Part shown: positions 16,011 to 23,540 of the stretch, piece after piece | Position numbering within the stretch: the first letter of the stretch is position 1 | Layout: each line of letters starts with the position of its first letter | Origin: a virus | Virus record (IMG/VR): IMGVR_UViG_3300042894_005140 | Coordinates: 1 to 64,000 of that record | Strand: one strand, 5' to 3' | DNA length: 64,000 bases | Made by a program: the position numbers and the translations under genes | The notes under the pieces: generated by a model | What the model saw: only the letters and a program-made list of their open reading frames with translations | What the model was told of the DNA's origin: nothing | The model's database searches: none

Positions 16011-16190
16011 TTATTTAGTTAGAATATTTTTATTACCTGGGGTGTGTTTAGGTTCATAAGGACAATTCAAACATTTATTACCACAACACTTGCCTAACTT
16101 AAGTAAAGTTTTAGCGGGGATTGGTAATTTGTTTTTTTTATTTAAGTTCCAATCCTCATCATCTAATCTTTCAAGTGTTGCTTTATCCAT
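16011..16190 (-). CDS. DUF5522-like cysteine protein (59 aa)
   Basis: Starts at 16190 (MDKATLERLDDEDWN). The middle reads LLKLGKCCGNKCLNCPYEP, the CC-x3-C-x2-CPY signature of the DUF5522 family common in Bacteroidota. The cysteines probably bind metal. Confidence 0.7.
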   Translation of the reverse strand: MDKATLERLDDEDWNLNKKNKLPIPAKTLLKLGKCCGNKCLNCPYEPKHTPGNKNILTK

Positions 16191-16196
16191 ATTTAA

Positions 16197-16400
16197 TTAT
16201 TTACTATTAATATATGTAACTAGCCCAACAATTGCTAAAATTACTAATATAGCCCCTAAAGGAATCCATAAAGGAGCAGTTACCCACCACCAAGACCAAG
16301 TAGCAACAACACCCCAACCACCAAGTTTAAGTGTTAAGAAAATCAAAAATAGAATTGTACCTAATCCTAAACCTTGAGAATCTTTATTATTTTTTTCCAT
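16197..16400 (-). CDS. small membrane protein (67 aa)
   Basis: Starts at 16400 (MEKNNKDSQGLGLGT). Two hydrophobic segments, the second after WSWWWVTAPLWIPLG. The longer frame would run through the -7 box, and this ATG lies only 4 nt after that box, so the mRNA may be leaderless. Not assigned. Confidence 0.65.
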   Translation of the reverse strand: MEKNNKDSQGLGLGTILFLIFLTLKLGGWGVVATWSWWWVTAPLWIPLGAILVILAIVGLVTYINSK

Positions 16401-16404
16401 GCCA

Positions 16405-16436
16405 TGAATATACAAAAGAAGTTTTACAAAACCAAA
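16405..16436 (-). promoter_or_regulatory. phage promoter, 16.4-15.4 kb unit
   Basis: TTTG-N20-TATATTCA; only 4 nt separate the -7-like box from the ATG at 16400. Confidence 0.65.
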
Positions 16437-16477
16437 TTAATTTGAAAGAGGTGCTTTAATAGTTGGTAATATAGTAA

Positions 16478-16990
16478 TCATTCTTTGTATTTCCAAATAA
16501 ATTTATGGGCTGATTTTCTTCTCCCTTTACATACTTCACATATAGCTGAACTGGGTACTCCTGTTTTAGAATAGGCTTCACCCATTGATTTATATTCTGC
16601 TATGAAATTTCCTTGTTTATCAAATTGCAAAACAGCTGTACTAGTTCCTAGATCCCAAGTTATTTTTTGTCCCTTAAGTTTATTACTAACTGTTGGTTTT
16701 TTTATTCCTTTTTGTTTATTTCCTATTAATTTCTTAGCTGATTCAGTTTGTTGGTTTGGTCCGCCACCACCCTTATTTTTATTTAATAAAGTTATATTCC
16801 AACCATTAAATAATTCAATCCACCATTGTTCCCAAAACATCCATTCATTTTCTTCTACTTCATCAATTACTTCTAGAGATACATCTTTACTAAAATTTAT
16901 TCTATGTTCTCTTAATCGTCTAATAGGTTCATTAGTTTTACCTAAATAAACAGGTATTTCGTTTTCTAATAATATATAAATTGAAATCAT
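16478..16990 (-). CDS. GIY-YIG homing endonuclease with NUMOD-like tail
   Basis: 170 aa. ISIYILLENEIPVYLGKT is the GIY-YIG core, with Arg residues of RRLREHR following and an E-x-W-W-I-E segment. Residues about 119-170 (VLQFDKQGNFIAEYKS to FIWKYKE) form a NUMOD1-like DNA-binding repeat. It is a free-standing endonuclease gene directly after thyA, a common target of homing endonucleases. Its ATG lies inside one arm of an 11-bp inverted repeat, which could restrict its translation. Confidence 0.85.
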   Translation of the reverse strand: MISIYILLENEIPVYLGKTNEPIRRLREHRINFSKDVSLEVIDEVEENEWMFWEQWWIELFNGWNITLLNKNKGGGGPNQQTESAKKLIGNKQKGIKKPTVSNKLKGQKITWDLGTSTAVLQFDKQGNFIAEYKSMGEAYSKTGVPSSAICEVCKGRRKSAHKFIWKYKE

Positions 16991-17025
16991 AATGGCACGT
17001 TTATTATAAATATTGTGCCATTATG
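16988..17025 (-). promoter_or_regulatory. 11-bp inverted repeat over endonuclease start codon
   Basis: CATAATGGCAC (16988-16998) and GTGCCATTATG (17015-17025) are perfect complements with a 16-nt loop. In the minus-strand transcript the 3' arm contains the AUG of the GIY-YIG gene, so the hairpin would sequester it on thyA read-through RNA. It may also act as the thyA terminator. Confidence 0.7.
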
Positions 17026-17034
17026 TTTCTTACA

Positions 17035-18030
17035 CTAGTTTGATAAAGGAAATTTAATTGTTGGATGCGGGTCATACCCAATTAACATAAAATCATTTAA
17101 ATCAATTTCATCAGCTTTACCGGCTAATGTGGCTCTAAAATTATGACCTGAACTCATATGTAATCTAGGCAATTCACGAGGTTCTCTATTTATTTGTTCT
17201 TTAGCTCCTTCTAAATGGTCTGAATATAAATGGCAATCACCTAAATGGCCTATAAGGTGTTCAGGAATCATATTAACTTCTCTTGCTATCATTTCAAGTA
17301 ATAAACCATAAGAAGCAATATTAAAGGGGAGGCCAAGAGCAGAATCTATACTACGCTGATTCCATAATAAACTTAAATAACGTTGTCCCTCTTTTTCCAC
17401 AGAATATAGTTGGAAACTATGGTGACAAGGAGGTAATACCATATCTTCTAATTCAGCTACATTCCAAGCTGAAACCATTAGTCGTCGTGAGTCTGGATTT
17501 GTTTTAAGTTCGTTAATTAGGTTTGCGATTTGGTCTGTGTATTCACCTGATCCATTATAATAATCTGCCCATCTTCTCCATTGCCTACCGTAGATTGGCC
17601 CTAAGTCACCCCACTCTTTAGCAAACTCATTATCGGTTTTTATAAAGTTGATGAATTCTTCTTGTGTGAATGGTTCAGTCAATGTTCTATTTTTCTTAGA
17701 ATTTTCTAATAATTTAGTTTTACCAACATATTCACCTTTATTATATCTTTTAATATACGCTTTATAACAATCTCCATCCCAAATATGACATTTATTATCA
17801 ACCAAATACTTAATATTTGTATCACCCATCAAAAACCACATCAACTCAGTTGCCATTGTTTTAAATGGCATCTTTTTAGTAGTTAGTAATGGAAAACCAT
17901 TCATCATATTGTGATGAATAGTATAACCAAAAATTGATTTAGTACCTGTTCCAGTACGATCCTTTTTATCTACTCCATACTCAAGAATATCCTTAAGTAA
18001 TCTTTGATATTGTTCGTCTAATCTATTCAT
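17035..18030 (-). CDS. thyA: thymidylate synthase
   Basis: 331 aa. Converts dUMP to dTMP with methylene-tetrahydrofolate. Visible signatures: DRTGTGTKSIFG near the start, FPLLTTKKM, GPIYGRQWR, the catalytic PCHH with Cys202, SALGLPFNIASY and a C-terminal GYDPHPTIKFPLSN. It is longer than the E. coli enzyme (264 aa) because of an insert around residues 95-140, as in many ThyA proteins. The ATG is 4 nt after the -7-like box, so a leaderless mRNA is likely. Followed by the homing endonuclease gene. Confidence 0.96.
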   Translation of the reverse strand: MNRLDEQYQRLLKDILEYGVDKKDRTGTGTKSIFGYTIHHNMMNGFPLLTTKKMPFKTMATELMWFLMGDTNIKYLVDNKCHIWDGDCYKAYIKRYNKGEYVGKTKLLENSKKNRTLTEPFTQEEFINFIKTDNEFAKEWGDLGPIYGRQWRRWADYYNGSGEYTDQIANLINELKTNPDSRRLMVSAWNVAELEDMVLPPCHHSFQLYSVEKEGQRYLSLLWNQRSIDSALGLPFNIASYGLLLEMIAREVNMIPEHLIGHLGDCHLYSDHLEGAKEQINREPRELPRLHMSSGHNFRATLAGKADEIDLNDFMLIGYDPHPTIKFPLSN

Positions 18031-18034
18031 GGCT

Positions 18035-18066
18035 TAAATATAAGGAGCCCCTTTCGGGGCTCCAAA
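18035..18066 (-). promoter_or_regulatory. phage promoter with terminator in its spacer, thyA
   Basis: TTTG-N20-TATATTTA. The 20-bp spacer is almost entirely the hairpin GGAGCCCC-GAAA-GGGGCTCC, and the -7 box doubles as the U-rich tail. Confidence 0.75.
18044..18063 (-). terminator. rho-independent terminator of the T9SS-tail gene
   Basis: Perfect 8-bp stem with GAAA tetraloop, then TTATATTT on the minus strand, 10 nt after the stop at 18073. It overlaps the thyA promoter spacer. Confidence 0.8.
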
Positions 18067-18072
18067 TCAAAT

Positions 18073-18963
18073 TTACTTTTTAATTATTTTTTTACTTGTT
18101 CCGTCACTGTAAATATAAACCACTAACTCATCCTCTTTAACGTTATAAACACGGCGGCCCATCATATCATACATTGCGACAATCTTAGGTTCAGGTTTAA
18201 TAATGGTGGTTATAGACGTTGTATTGGCGCGTTTACATACATCCAAACGTCTGAACATAAATGTATCTTGTCTTAAGCACTTATTCCACCATTCAGCATA
18301 CATCAACACACGTCCACTGTCTTTAAAGGTATAATCAGCAATTCGTGTTTGAGTATAACCTAAATAATCCGCATCCGGAAAATCATACTCTATACCAATT
18401 TGGTAATCAGTTAAATTATCCCATTCTTTCTGAGACATTGTATCCATCCAAGGTCCTTTATAAAATACCATATAGTACACCATACAAGTGTCTTTCAATG
18501 GATATCCTTTAATATAATTCATTTCAAACTTATATTTTTTACAATCATTCATATCTATAGAATATCCTAACCCAGCACCTGGAAATTGGATTAGTTCTAC
18601 TATACGATAAAGTGCTGTATCACATTTATTACATTTATTTACTACTTTTATATACAATTTGTATTTACCTCTAGTATTAAATAATACTTCCACAAATCCA
18701 TTCCTTTCATAAAGATAATACTCAAATCCTACACCAGTATCTTTTCCACCTTTAAGAACTTGAGATTTTCCTGTTTGAAAATTATAAATGGACATTTGAT
18801 AACTAACACAAGTGTCATCACCAATCCCAGCACCACTTACTTGCCACTTATAGTAGTTACGTTCATTCCATTGCTGGAGTTTCAATGTGCTCCAATCACA
18901 TTTGGCGTTCAAACCCAATACTGTCAATAAGGTAAAAACTAGAGTCATTAATTGTTTCTTCAT
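18073..18963 (-). CDS. secreted protein with T9SS-like C-terminal sorting domain
   Basis: 296 aa. Residues 1-20 (MKKQLMTLVFTLLTVLGLNA) form a signal peptide. The body is beta-rich with paired cysteines (for example CNKCD) that suggest disulphides. The last 40 residues read VAMYDMMGRRVYNV and end YSDGTSKKIIKK, the pattern of type A sorting domains recognised by the type IX secretion system. That predicts Sec export, then transport across the outer membrane or attachment to the cell surface. The target is unknown; superinfection exclusion is one option. Followed by a strong terminator. Confidence 0.75.
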   Translation of the reverse strand: MKKQLMTLVFTLLTVLGLNAKCDWSTLKLQQWNERNYYKWQVSGAGIGDDTCVSYQMSIYNFQTGKSQVLKGGKDTGVGFEYYLYERNGFVEVLFNTRGKYKLYIKVVNKCNKCDTALYRIVELIQFPGAGLGYSIDMNDCKKYKFEMNYIKGYPLKDTCMVYYMVFYKGPWMDTMSQKEWDNLTDYQIGIEYDFPDADYLGYTQTRIADYTFKDSGRVLMYAEWWNKCLRQDTFMFRRLDVCKRANTTSITTIIKPEPKIVAMYDMMGRRVYNVKEDELVVYIYSDGTSKKIIKK

Positions 18964-19047
18964 ATTTTATATTTTTTATTGTTTTATTTGTAACCGAAAC
19001 CGTAGCATTAAATACTATAATTAATAGAATACTATACGGGTTTAATC

Positions 19048-19203
19048 TCATTTTATTGTATCTTTAAAATTAGTTTCTACTTTAAATTTAGGTTTCTTTC
19101 TAGCATTCTTATAGTTTTTAACTGAATCAACTGTACTAATTCCTACTATAAACGCCACTGTTGAATATATTATATAATCAAAATATTTACTATACCAAGG
19201 CAT
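19048..19203 (-). CDS. small membrane protein (51 aa)
   Basis: Starts at 19203, 1 nt after the upstream stop, as MPWYSKYFDYIIYSTVAFIVG. One hydrophobic segment is followed by a basic tail (KNYKNARKKPKFK). Tight junctions support it. Not recognised. Confidence 0.5.
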   Translation of the reverse strand: MPWYSKYFDYIIYSTVAFIVGISTVDSVKNYKNARKKPKFKVETNFKDTIK

Positions 19204-19204
19204 A

Positions 19205-19552
19205 TTATCTACTATAAAATGTATTATAAAACCAATTACCCCAACTGCGTTTTATTTTTTGTATTTTAATATCAAACCTACGCTTAGCACAAACCACAAC
19301 ATATATTTTAGGCTTCTCATTCAATGAACGAATATATTGTTTAAGCGCCTTACCAAAATCAGCCTTAAAAATACTAAACAAAAACCAAAACAACTTCTTC
19401 TGATCATAGCTATCAAAGATCCATTTACCGCCTTTGTAATTAGCAATTTTCTTCAACTCAGAAGCCTCATGCCCTGAATACACTTCAAAATAGTTGTGAT
19501 TGGGTTTAAATACCAAATACTCTGTTTCACTCAAATTGTATGTAAAATTCAT
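19205..19552 (-). CDS. hypothetical protein (115 aa)
   Basis: Mixed alpha/beta, aromatic-rich, with a basic C-terminus (KRRFDIKIQKIKRSW). Starts in the AAGGTTATG context. Not recognised. Confidence 0.55.
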   Translation of the reverse strand: MNFTYNLSETEYLVFKPNHNYFEVYSGHEASELKKIANYKGGKWIFDSYDQKKLFWFLFSIFKADFGKALKQYIRSLNEKPKIYVVVCAKRRFDIKIQKIKRSWGNWFYNTFYSR

Positions 19553-19577
19553 AACCTTATTATTTTTATTAATATAA

Positions 19578-20267
19578 TTAAATTTTCTTAAATTTACAAG
19601 CTAAAATAACAGCTTCTGCCATCTTTTTATGACCCGAGGCCGTCATGTGGCATAAAAAATCCCCACAGTCGGTCCTCGAAATACAATGTGTTTTTACTAC
19701 TTGCGCCCCCACAATCGAATCCATTAACAATTGTTGAAACCTAGCGTAGCGTTGCGGATACCCTTTGTATATATCTCGTCCCGCTACATTAATACATGTT
19801 ACTGGATCAAACCCTGTAACTACTATTGGTGTTACTCCAAACCGTAAACACCTGTTTACAATCACCTGGATATTCTTAACTGACTTAATAGGCGGTCTGT
19901 TACCAGCCATGTCATTTGCCCCACCGTAAATAAAGCAGTAATCAAAATACTCAGTTATTGACCTACTAGCTACCTCAACCATCCATCCAGTTTGTTTACC
20001 TCCAACGGCTGTGTTTAAGTAACTCATACCTGTTTTTTTACATACTTGGTGCTGCCATCCATAATCGGCGGCCGTATGTGAATCACCTATAAATAGTGCT
20101 TTCTTTCCTCGCACACTGTATACTATTGGTGTTGTATCCTTATATACAATTACTGTTGTATCTATTTTGGTTGGTTGTGTTGGTTTGGACCAAGCCATAA
20201 CCGTGATGATAAAGCCGGCTACCAATAATAGTATTAATAATAGGGCTACTTGTGTTGTTCGTTTCAT
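19578..20267 (-). CDS. membrane-anchored SGNH/GDSL-type hydrolase
   Basis: 229 aa. An N-terminal membrane anchor or signal (about 7-25) is followed by the SGNH fold: block I FIGDSHT (59-65, Ser63), block III YGGAND (114-119) and a C-terminal D-x-x-x-H (Asp203, His207). Such enzymes are esterases or deacetylases. Its location outside the inner membrane suggests action on cell-wall or surface acyl groups. It lies near other envelope-directed genes (T9SS-tail protein, lytic transglycosylase). Confidence 0.8.
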   Translation of the reverse strand: MKRTTQVALLLILLLVAGFIITVMAWSKPTQPTKIDTTVIVYKDTTPIVYSVRGKKALFIGDSHTAADYGWQHQVCKKTGMSYLNTAVGGKQTGWMVEVASRSITEYFDYCFIYGGANDMAGNRPPIKSVKNIQVIVNRCLRFGVTPIVVTGFDPVTCINVAGRDIYKGYPQRYARFQQLLMDSIVGAQVVKTHCISRTDCGDFLCHMTASGHKKMAEAVILACKFKKI

Positions 20268-20294
20268 AACTTTATTTTAAATTGTATATACGTA

Positions 20295-20483
20295 TTAAGA
20301 GTTGTGGGATGGTTGAGCAAGCTTAATTTTTTTAAGTTCACTATATGCTTTTTGAACTAATCTATGCTCACACCTTATCTCTCCATTTTGTTTTAATTCT
20401 TTTACTTTGTCATGCAACTCATAAAGGAATCCTTTAGCATGAGCCTTGTGATATAATTCTTCAATTAGTTCATTATTAGTCAT
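20295..20483 (-). CDS. hypothetical protein (62 aa)
   Basis: Short helical charged protein beginning MTNNELIEELYHKAHAKGF. Not recognised. Confidence 0.5.
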   Translation of the reverse strand: MTNNELIEELYHKAHAKGFLYELHDKVKELKQNGEIRCEHRLVQKAYSELKKIKLAQPSHNS

Positions 20484-20497
20484 AGATATAAATATAC

Positions 20498-20812
20498 TTA
20501 TTTCTTATCTAAGTAATGACGTTCATGTGGTCTTAATTGAACTTCACGCTTCATAGTATGAATATATTGAGTACCAAACTCCTTTGGTTTTTTACATCTA
20601 ATATTAGTATTCCAATAATATAGAGGAGCATTATACTCTTCATAACTTGGCTCACCTTTACTATATCTTACAAAACGTCTTGGGCCATTAAAACTTCTAA
20701 ACTCTCTACAAGTAACTCTATACCATTTACCATTTTGTAGTTGGACTTGACTTTCAACAACAGTATTAAAGTCATACCTTAGTGTTTCTGTTTGGCCTCT
20801 TTTTTCACTCAT
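20498..20812 (-). CDS. hypothetical protein (104 aa)
   Basis: Arg- and Tyr-rich, mostly beta, ending in a basic tail (QLRPHERHYLDKK). No family recognised. Confidence 0.55.
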   Translation of the reverse strand: MSEKRGQTETLRYDFNTVVESQVQLQNGKWYRVTCREFRSFNGPRRFVRYSKGEPSYEEYNAPLYYWNTNIRCKKPKEFGTQYIHTMKREVQLRPHERHYLDKK

Positions 20813-20813
20813 A

Positions 20814-21038
20814 TTAATCTAACAAACCGTTATTTTCTATAGTGTACCATACTCTTTCTTTCCATACTTCCAACTTAACACCTTCAATCCGGTCAGCATC
20901 TTTATAACCTAACATAGTATAATCAGCTAGTTTCCAAACCAATTCCATTAGTTTAGTGTCTGCTAGTTCCATATCACCTGTTTGAAGAATGTTTAGGCAA
21001 TTTTTCCACATTGGGGTAATTATATTTGTTTTTCTCAT
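20814..21038 (-). CDS. hypothetical protein (74 aa)
   Basis: Starts at 21038 (MRKTNIITPMWKNCLN) in the AAAAGTTATG context. The longer frame would overlap the tiny membrane peptide upstream. Helical; not recognised. Confidence 0.55.
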   Translation of the reverse strand: MRKTNIITPMWKNCLNILQTGDMELADTKLMELVWKLADYTMLGYKDADRIEGVKLEVWKERVWYTIENNGLLD

Positions 21039-21043
21039 AACTT

Positions 21044-21109
21044 TTATTTCTTTAATACATGAATTGTCCATCCGGTCCAAGCTGCTGCTATTATTATTGT
21101 AACTACCAT
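21044..21109 (-). CDS. 21-aa single-pass membrane peptide
   Basis: MVVTIIIAAAWTGWTIHVLKK: one hydrophobic helix with a basic end, started by TAAAGTTATG and ending 5 nt before the next start. Same design as the peptide at 10684-10752. Confidence 0.4.
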   Translation of the reverse strand: MVVTIIIAAAWTGWTIHVLKK

Positions 21110-21120
21110 AACTTTATTTA

Positions 21121-21393
21121 TTAAATATAATCTTGAATATCATACATGTGCGTATCTTGATAAATTTCTACCATATCAAACTCGTTAGCTCTTTCATTTA
21201 AACTAGCAACTGTTTCAAAATAATCTTCTTTAGTTTTAACAGGAAAATCAACTTGGTTTCCATTATCTAAACGCTTAACACATATACGAACCATATCGTA
21301 TGATTCAATATAACCTGTCATTTCAGCTCTTCTAAGTTCAACATCATTATCAAATGTAAACTTGTAATTAGGATTGATTTTTATTTTTTCCAT
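21121..21393 (-). CDS. hypothetical protein (90 aa)
   Basis: Beta-rich N-terminus (MEKIKINPNYKFTFDNDVEL), acidic C-terminus. First gene of a unit that runs down to the T9SS-tail gene. Not recognised. Confidence 0.55.
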   Translation of the reverse strand: MEKIKINPNYKFTFDNDVELRRAEMTGYIESYDMVRICVKRLDNGNQVDFPVKTKEDYFETVASLNERANEFDMVEIYQDTHMYDIQDYI

Positions 21394-21415
21394 AACCTTT
21401 ATTTCTTTTATAATA

Positions 21416-21447
21416 TAAATATAACAAATTAATCTCCGAAAGCCAAA
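21416..21447 (-). promoter_or_regulatory. phage promoter, 21.4-18.1 kb unit
   Basis: TTTG-N20-TATATTTA, 22 nt before the ATG at 21393. Its upstream half lies inside the 3' end of the small basic gene at 21429. Confidence 0.75.
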
Positions 21448-21575
21448 CCCCTCTTTTCCTTTTTACGGTCGTAAACCTTTTTACTTGATTTAACCCTTGT
21501 AATCATGTTACGACGAATAATTTGTTTAACCTGTCCTTTACTTAAACCGTTAAATTTATCTTCCTGTTTCATCAT
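21429..21575 (-). CDS. small basic protein (48 aa)
   Basis: Starts with two ATGs (21575), MMKQEDKFNGLSKGQVKQ, then IIRRNMITRVKSSKKVYDRKKEKR: strongly basic, probably nucleic-acid or ribosome binding. The ATG is 4 nt after its -7-like box. Too short to classify. Confidence 0.6.
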   Translation of the reverse strand: MMKQEDKFNGLSKGQVKQIIRRNMITRVKSSKKVYDRKKEKRGLAFGD

Positions 21576-21579
21576 ATTG

Positions 21580-21611
21580 TAAATATAACAAAGGGATCTA
21601 GCAAAGCCAAA
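21580..21611 (-). promoter_or_regulatory. phage promoter, small basic protein
   Basis: TTTG-N20-TATATTTA; 4 nt to the ATG at 21575. Confidence 0.7.
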
Positions 21612-21640
21612 CCCCTTTTTTTATTATAATTTGTTTTTTA

Positions 21641-22120
21641 TTATTTAATAATACCTGCTCTATGTAACCACTGACGGTTAATATATTCTTTAAGTTCAGT
21701 ATCATCTTCTTCAGTTTTTACTTCTGAAGTTGGTTCTGTGTTTCTAATTTGGTCTAATAAAGTGCCTACAAAGTATTGTCTACCTTTATTCATATCAAGA
21801 GTAACCCATTTATCTTCTAACCAAACATAAACAACCTCCGCACCTTTTCCCTTAGCATAATAATATAATTCACTAAATAAATCTTCTGGTTCATCATCTG
21901 TGATTTGTACTGCACCACCTTTATCATAGCGTTCTACCTCTCCAGTTTCAGAATCAATAAATCTAATATCATTACCGTTCATTACTAAATCCTCAGCTTC
22001 AGAATCTGAATTGAAGTATTCTGGGAGTACTTTATTTAAGTCAGAGTCTGATGCATAATGGATATAAATTGAAAATATTGAATTTGAATCTGCTAAATAA
22101 GCTATTTGTCCTCTTGTCAT
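21641..22120 (-). CDS. hypothetical acidic protein (159 aa)
   Basis: Alpha/beta protein with an acidic middle and a C-terminal helix. The first residues (MTRGQIAYLADSNSIFSIYIHY) look like a folded beta-hairpin region. Not recognised. Confidence 0.6.
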   Translation of the reverse strand: MTRGQIAYLADSNSIFSIYIHYASDSDLNKVLPEYFNSDSEAEDLVMNGNDIRFIDSETGEVERYDKGGAVQITDDEPEDLFSELYYYAKGKGAEVVYVWLEDKWVTLDMNKGRQYFVGTLLDQIRNTEPTSEVKTEEDDTELKEYINRQWLHRAGIIK

Positions 22121-22146
22121 AATTTTATTATAAATATGCTAAATTT

Positions 22147-22371
22147 TTAAAGTTTGTATTTAGATTGCCATTTTTGAATAAATATTTCACCTAAACCTAC
22201 CTCAAGCCAAATAGCTGCTTCTGGTATACCTGGCAGTTTACATTTAGGGTCAATTACTTCATCAACATTTTTGTTTTTGAATATTTTCATTTTGGTTTGA
22301 GCATTTGACCTATTAGAGGTTTTAAATACTACAATAACTGGATCGTCTACATATGATTTACTTCTAGCCAT
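22147..22371 (-). CDS. hypothetical protein (74 aa)
   Basis: Beta-type protein, basic N-terminus, one cysteine. Shares one base with the stop of the upstream gene. Not recognised. Confidence 0.55.
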   Translation of the reverse strand: MARSKSYVDDPVIVVFKTSNRSNAQTKMKIFKNKNVDEVIDPKCKLPGIPEAAIWLEVGLGEIFIQKWQSKYKL

Positions 22372-22589
22372 TATCTATACATTATAATAAAATCTCCAAA
22401 GTGATGGTCCATAACTTGAATCAACCATTCATAGTCTGCACTTGTCATCTCGCTATGAATTATATCCCAATCTTTATTTAATTTATGAGATAAGTCCTTA
22501 GCAATAGATAATAATACAAAAGCATTACCATCAGGACCTAATAAATCAATTTCAATTTTATCTTTTTTAGGACGTCTACTTGTTATCAT
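22371..22589 (-). CDS. hypothetical protein (72 aa)
   Basis: Begins MITSRRPKKDKIEIDLLGPDGNAFVLLSIA: basic tail, beta strands, then helices. I recall similar short proteins in large phages (a 'DLLGPDGNAF' start). Function unknown. Confidence 0.6.
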   Translation of the reverse strand: MITSRRPKKDKIEIDLLGPDGNAFVLLSIAKDLSHKLNKDWDIIHSEMTSADYEWLIQVMDHHFGDFIIMYR

Positions 22590-23059
22590 TTGCTTAATTG
22601 TTTTCTAACTTCTTGAACATGTTTACAACCTTTACTTCTATCTTTACATCTAAAAAAACCACTACAGTTACAAGTTAATTTATCACCTTGTTTAGTAACC
22701 TTATAAAATAAACCTTTTTCACTTGATGATTCAAATTTCCAAGTTTCTTTATTAACTGGTGCTTCTACTTTAACTGGTTTAATCCATTCAATATCCTCTA
22801 ATGTAGTTTCAGAATGAACTTCTTGCCAAGTAGGAACAATAAATTTCTTACCTGATACAGGTGAAACAAATAATGTTGGAGGTAATTGTGGATGCTCATA
22901 AGTGTATTTAAATACATAAACACCATTACTAATAATACTCTTAGATGGTTTGAAACCATAAGATGTAGTTTTAGAATATTTAAGGAACTTATTAGTATAA
23001 GTAATTTCTTGACCTAAAATATTTACTTTATGTGTTTCAATTATTCTATGTAATGCCAT
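22586..23059 (-). CDS. SWIM-like zinc finger protein (157 aa)
   Basis: The C-terminal 40 residues read LTCNCSGFFRCKDRSKGCKH, a C-x-C ... C-x-H set as in SWIM zinc fingers, which bind DNA or proteins. The N-terminal part is beta-rich and unassigned. First gene of its unit, with AAAGGTTATG and a promoter upstream. Confidence 0.7.
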   Translation of the reverse strand: MALHRIIETHKVNILGQEITYTNKFLKYSKTTSYGFKPSKSIISNGVYVFKYTYEHPQLPPTLFVSPVSGKKFIVPTWQEVHSETTLEDIEWIKPVKVEAPVNKETWKFESSSEKGLFYKVTKQGDKLTCNCSGFFRCKDRSKGCKHVQEVRKQLSK

Positions 23060-23081
23060 AACCTTTATTTTTATTATGACA

Positions 23082-23113
23082 TAAATATAACAAATGTGTT
23101 TTACGAGGCCAAA
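23082..23113 (-). promoter_or_regulatory. phage promoter, SWIM-like unit
   Basis: TTTG-N20-TATATTTA, 22 nt before the ATG at 23059. Confidence 0.75.
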
Positions 23114-23295
23114 CCCTTCTTTTTTTCCTTAGTAAGGATTTCTTTCTTATAATATTCAACCACCATTTGATAGTCTAAAGTAAGAGCAATACATAAACTT
23201 TCTAATGCCTCCCAATCATTAATAGCTATTTGAACCATTAAATCATCTGGGAGGCTTTGAAAGAATTCTATTGTTCCACTATTATTAGTCTTCAT
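23101..23295 (-). CDS. hypothetical protein (64 aa)
   Basis: Acidic helical body and a Lys-rich tail (KKEILTKEKKKG). Last gene of the lytic-transglycosylase unit; its end overlaps the next promoter. Not recognised. Confidence 0.5.
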   Translation of the reverse strand: MKTNNSGTIEFFQSLPDDLMVQIAINDWEALESLCIALTLDYQMVVEYYKKEILTKEKKKGLAS

Positions 23296-23407
23296 TAAGG
23301 ATTTCTTTCAACCATTCAGGTTGTTTTTTGATTTTACCTTTACGTTTAAGTTCTTCTAACCAAATTTTCAGAACCGCTAATCTTTGTACATTACTTGTTT
23401 TACTCAT
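23285..23407 (-). CDS. small basic protein (40 aa)
   Basis: MSKTSNVQRLAVLKIWLEEL then a Lys-rich segment (KRKGKIKKQPEW). Overlaps both neighbours by about 10 nt in the style usual here. Not recognised. Confidence 0.5.
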   Translation of the reverse strand: MSKTSNVQRLAVLKIWLEELKRKGKIKKQPEWLKEILNED

Positions 23408-23537
23408 TACTTTTTGCTTTATTTAAAACTTCGTTATTTTCTTTTATACGTTTATTGAATTTTTTACCATGCGCTCTACTTTTTTTATATCGCTTAGATA
23501 AAGTATGAGGTACATATTTTTTATTTATAGTACTCAT
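23400..23537 (-). CDS. small very basic protein (45 aa)
   Basis: MSTINKKYVPHTLSKRYKKS and further Lys/Arg/Asn. Probably nucleic-acid binding. Stop overlaps the next start region; 3 nt follow the gene upstream. Not recognised. Confidence 0.5.
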   Translation of the reverse strand: MSTINKKYVPHTLSKRYKKSRAHGKKFNKRIKENNEVLNKAKSNE

Positions 23538-23540
23538 AAT

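Noticed and set aside
18896-19051. A 51-codon minus frame (MRLNPYSILLIIVF...) that starts in an ATGA overlap after the gene at 19048
   Set aside because: It overlaps the signal-peptide region of the T9SS-tail gene by about 68 nt in another frame, far more than any accepted neighbour pair here.
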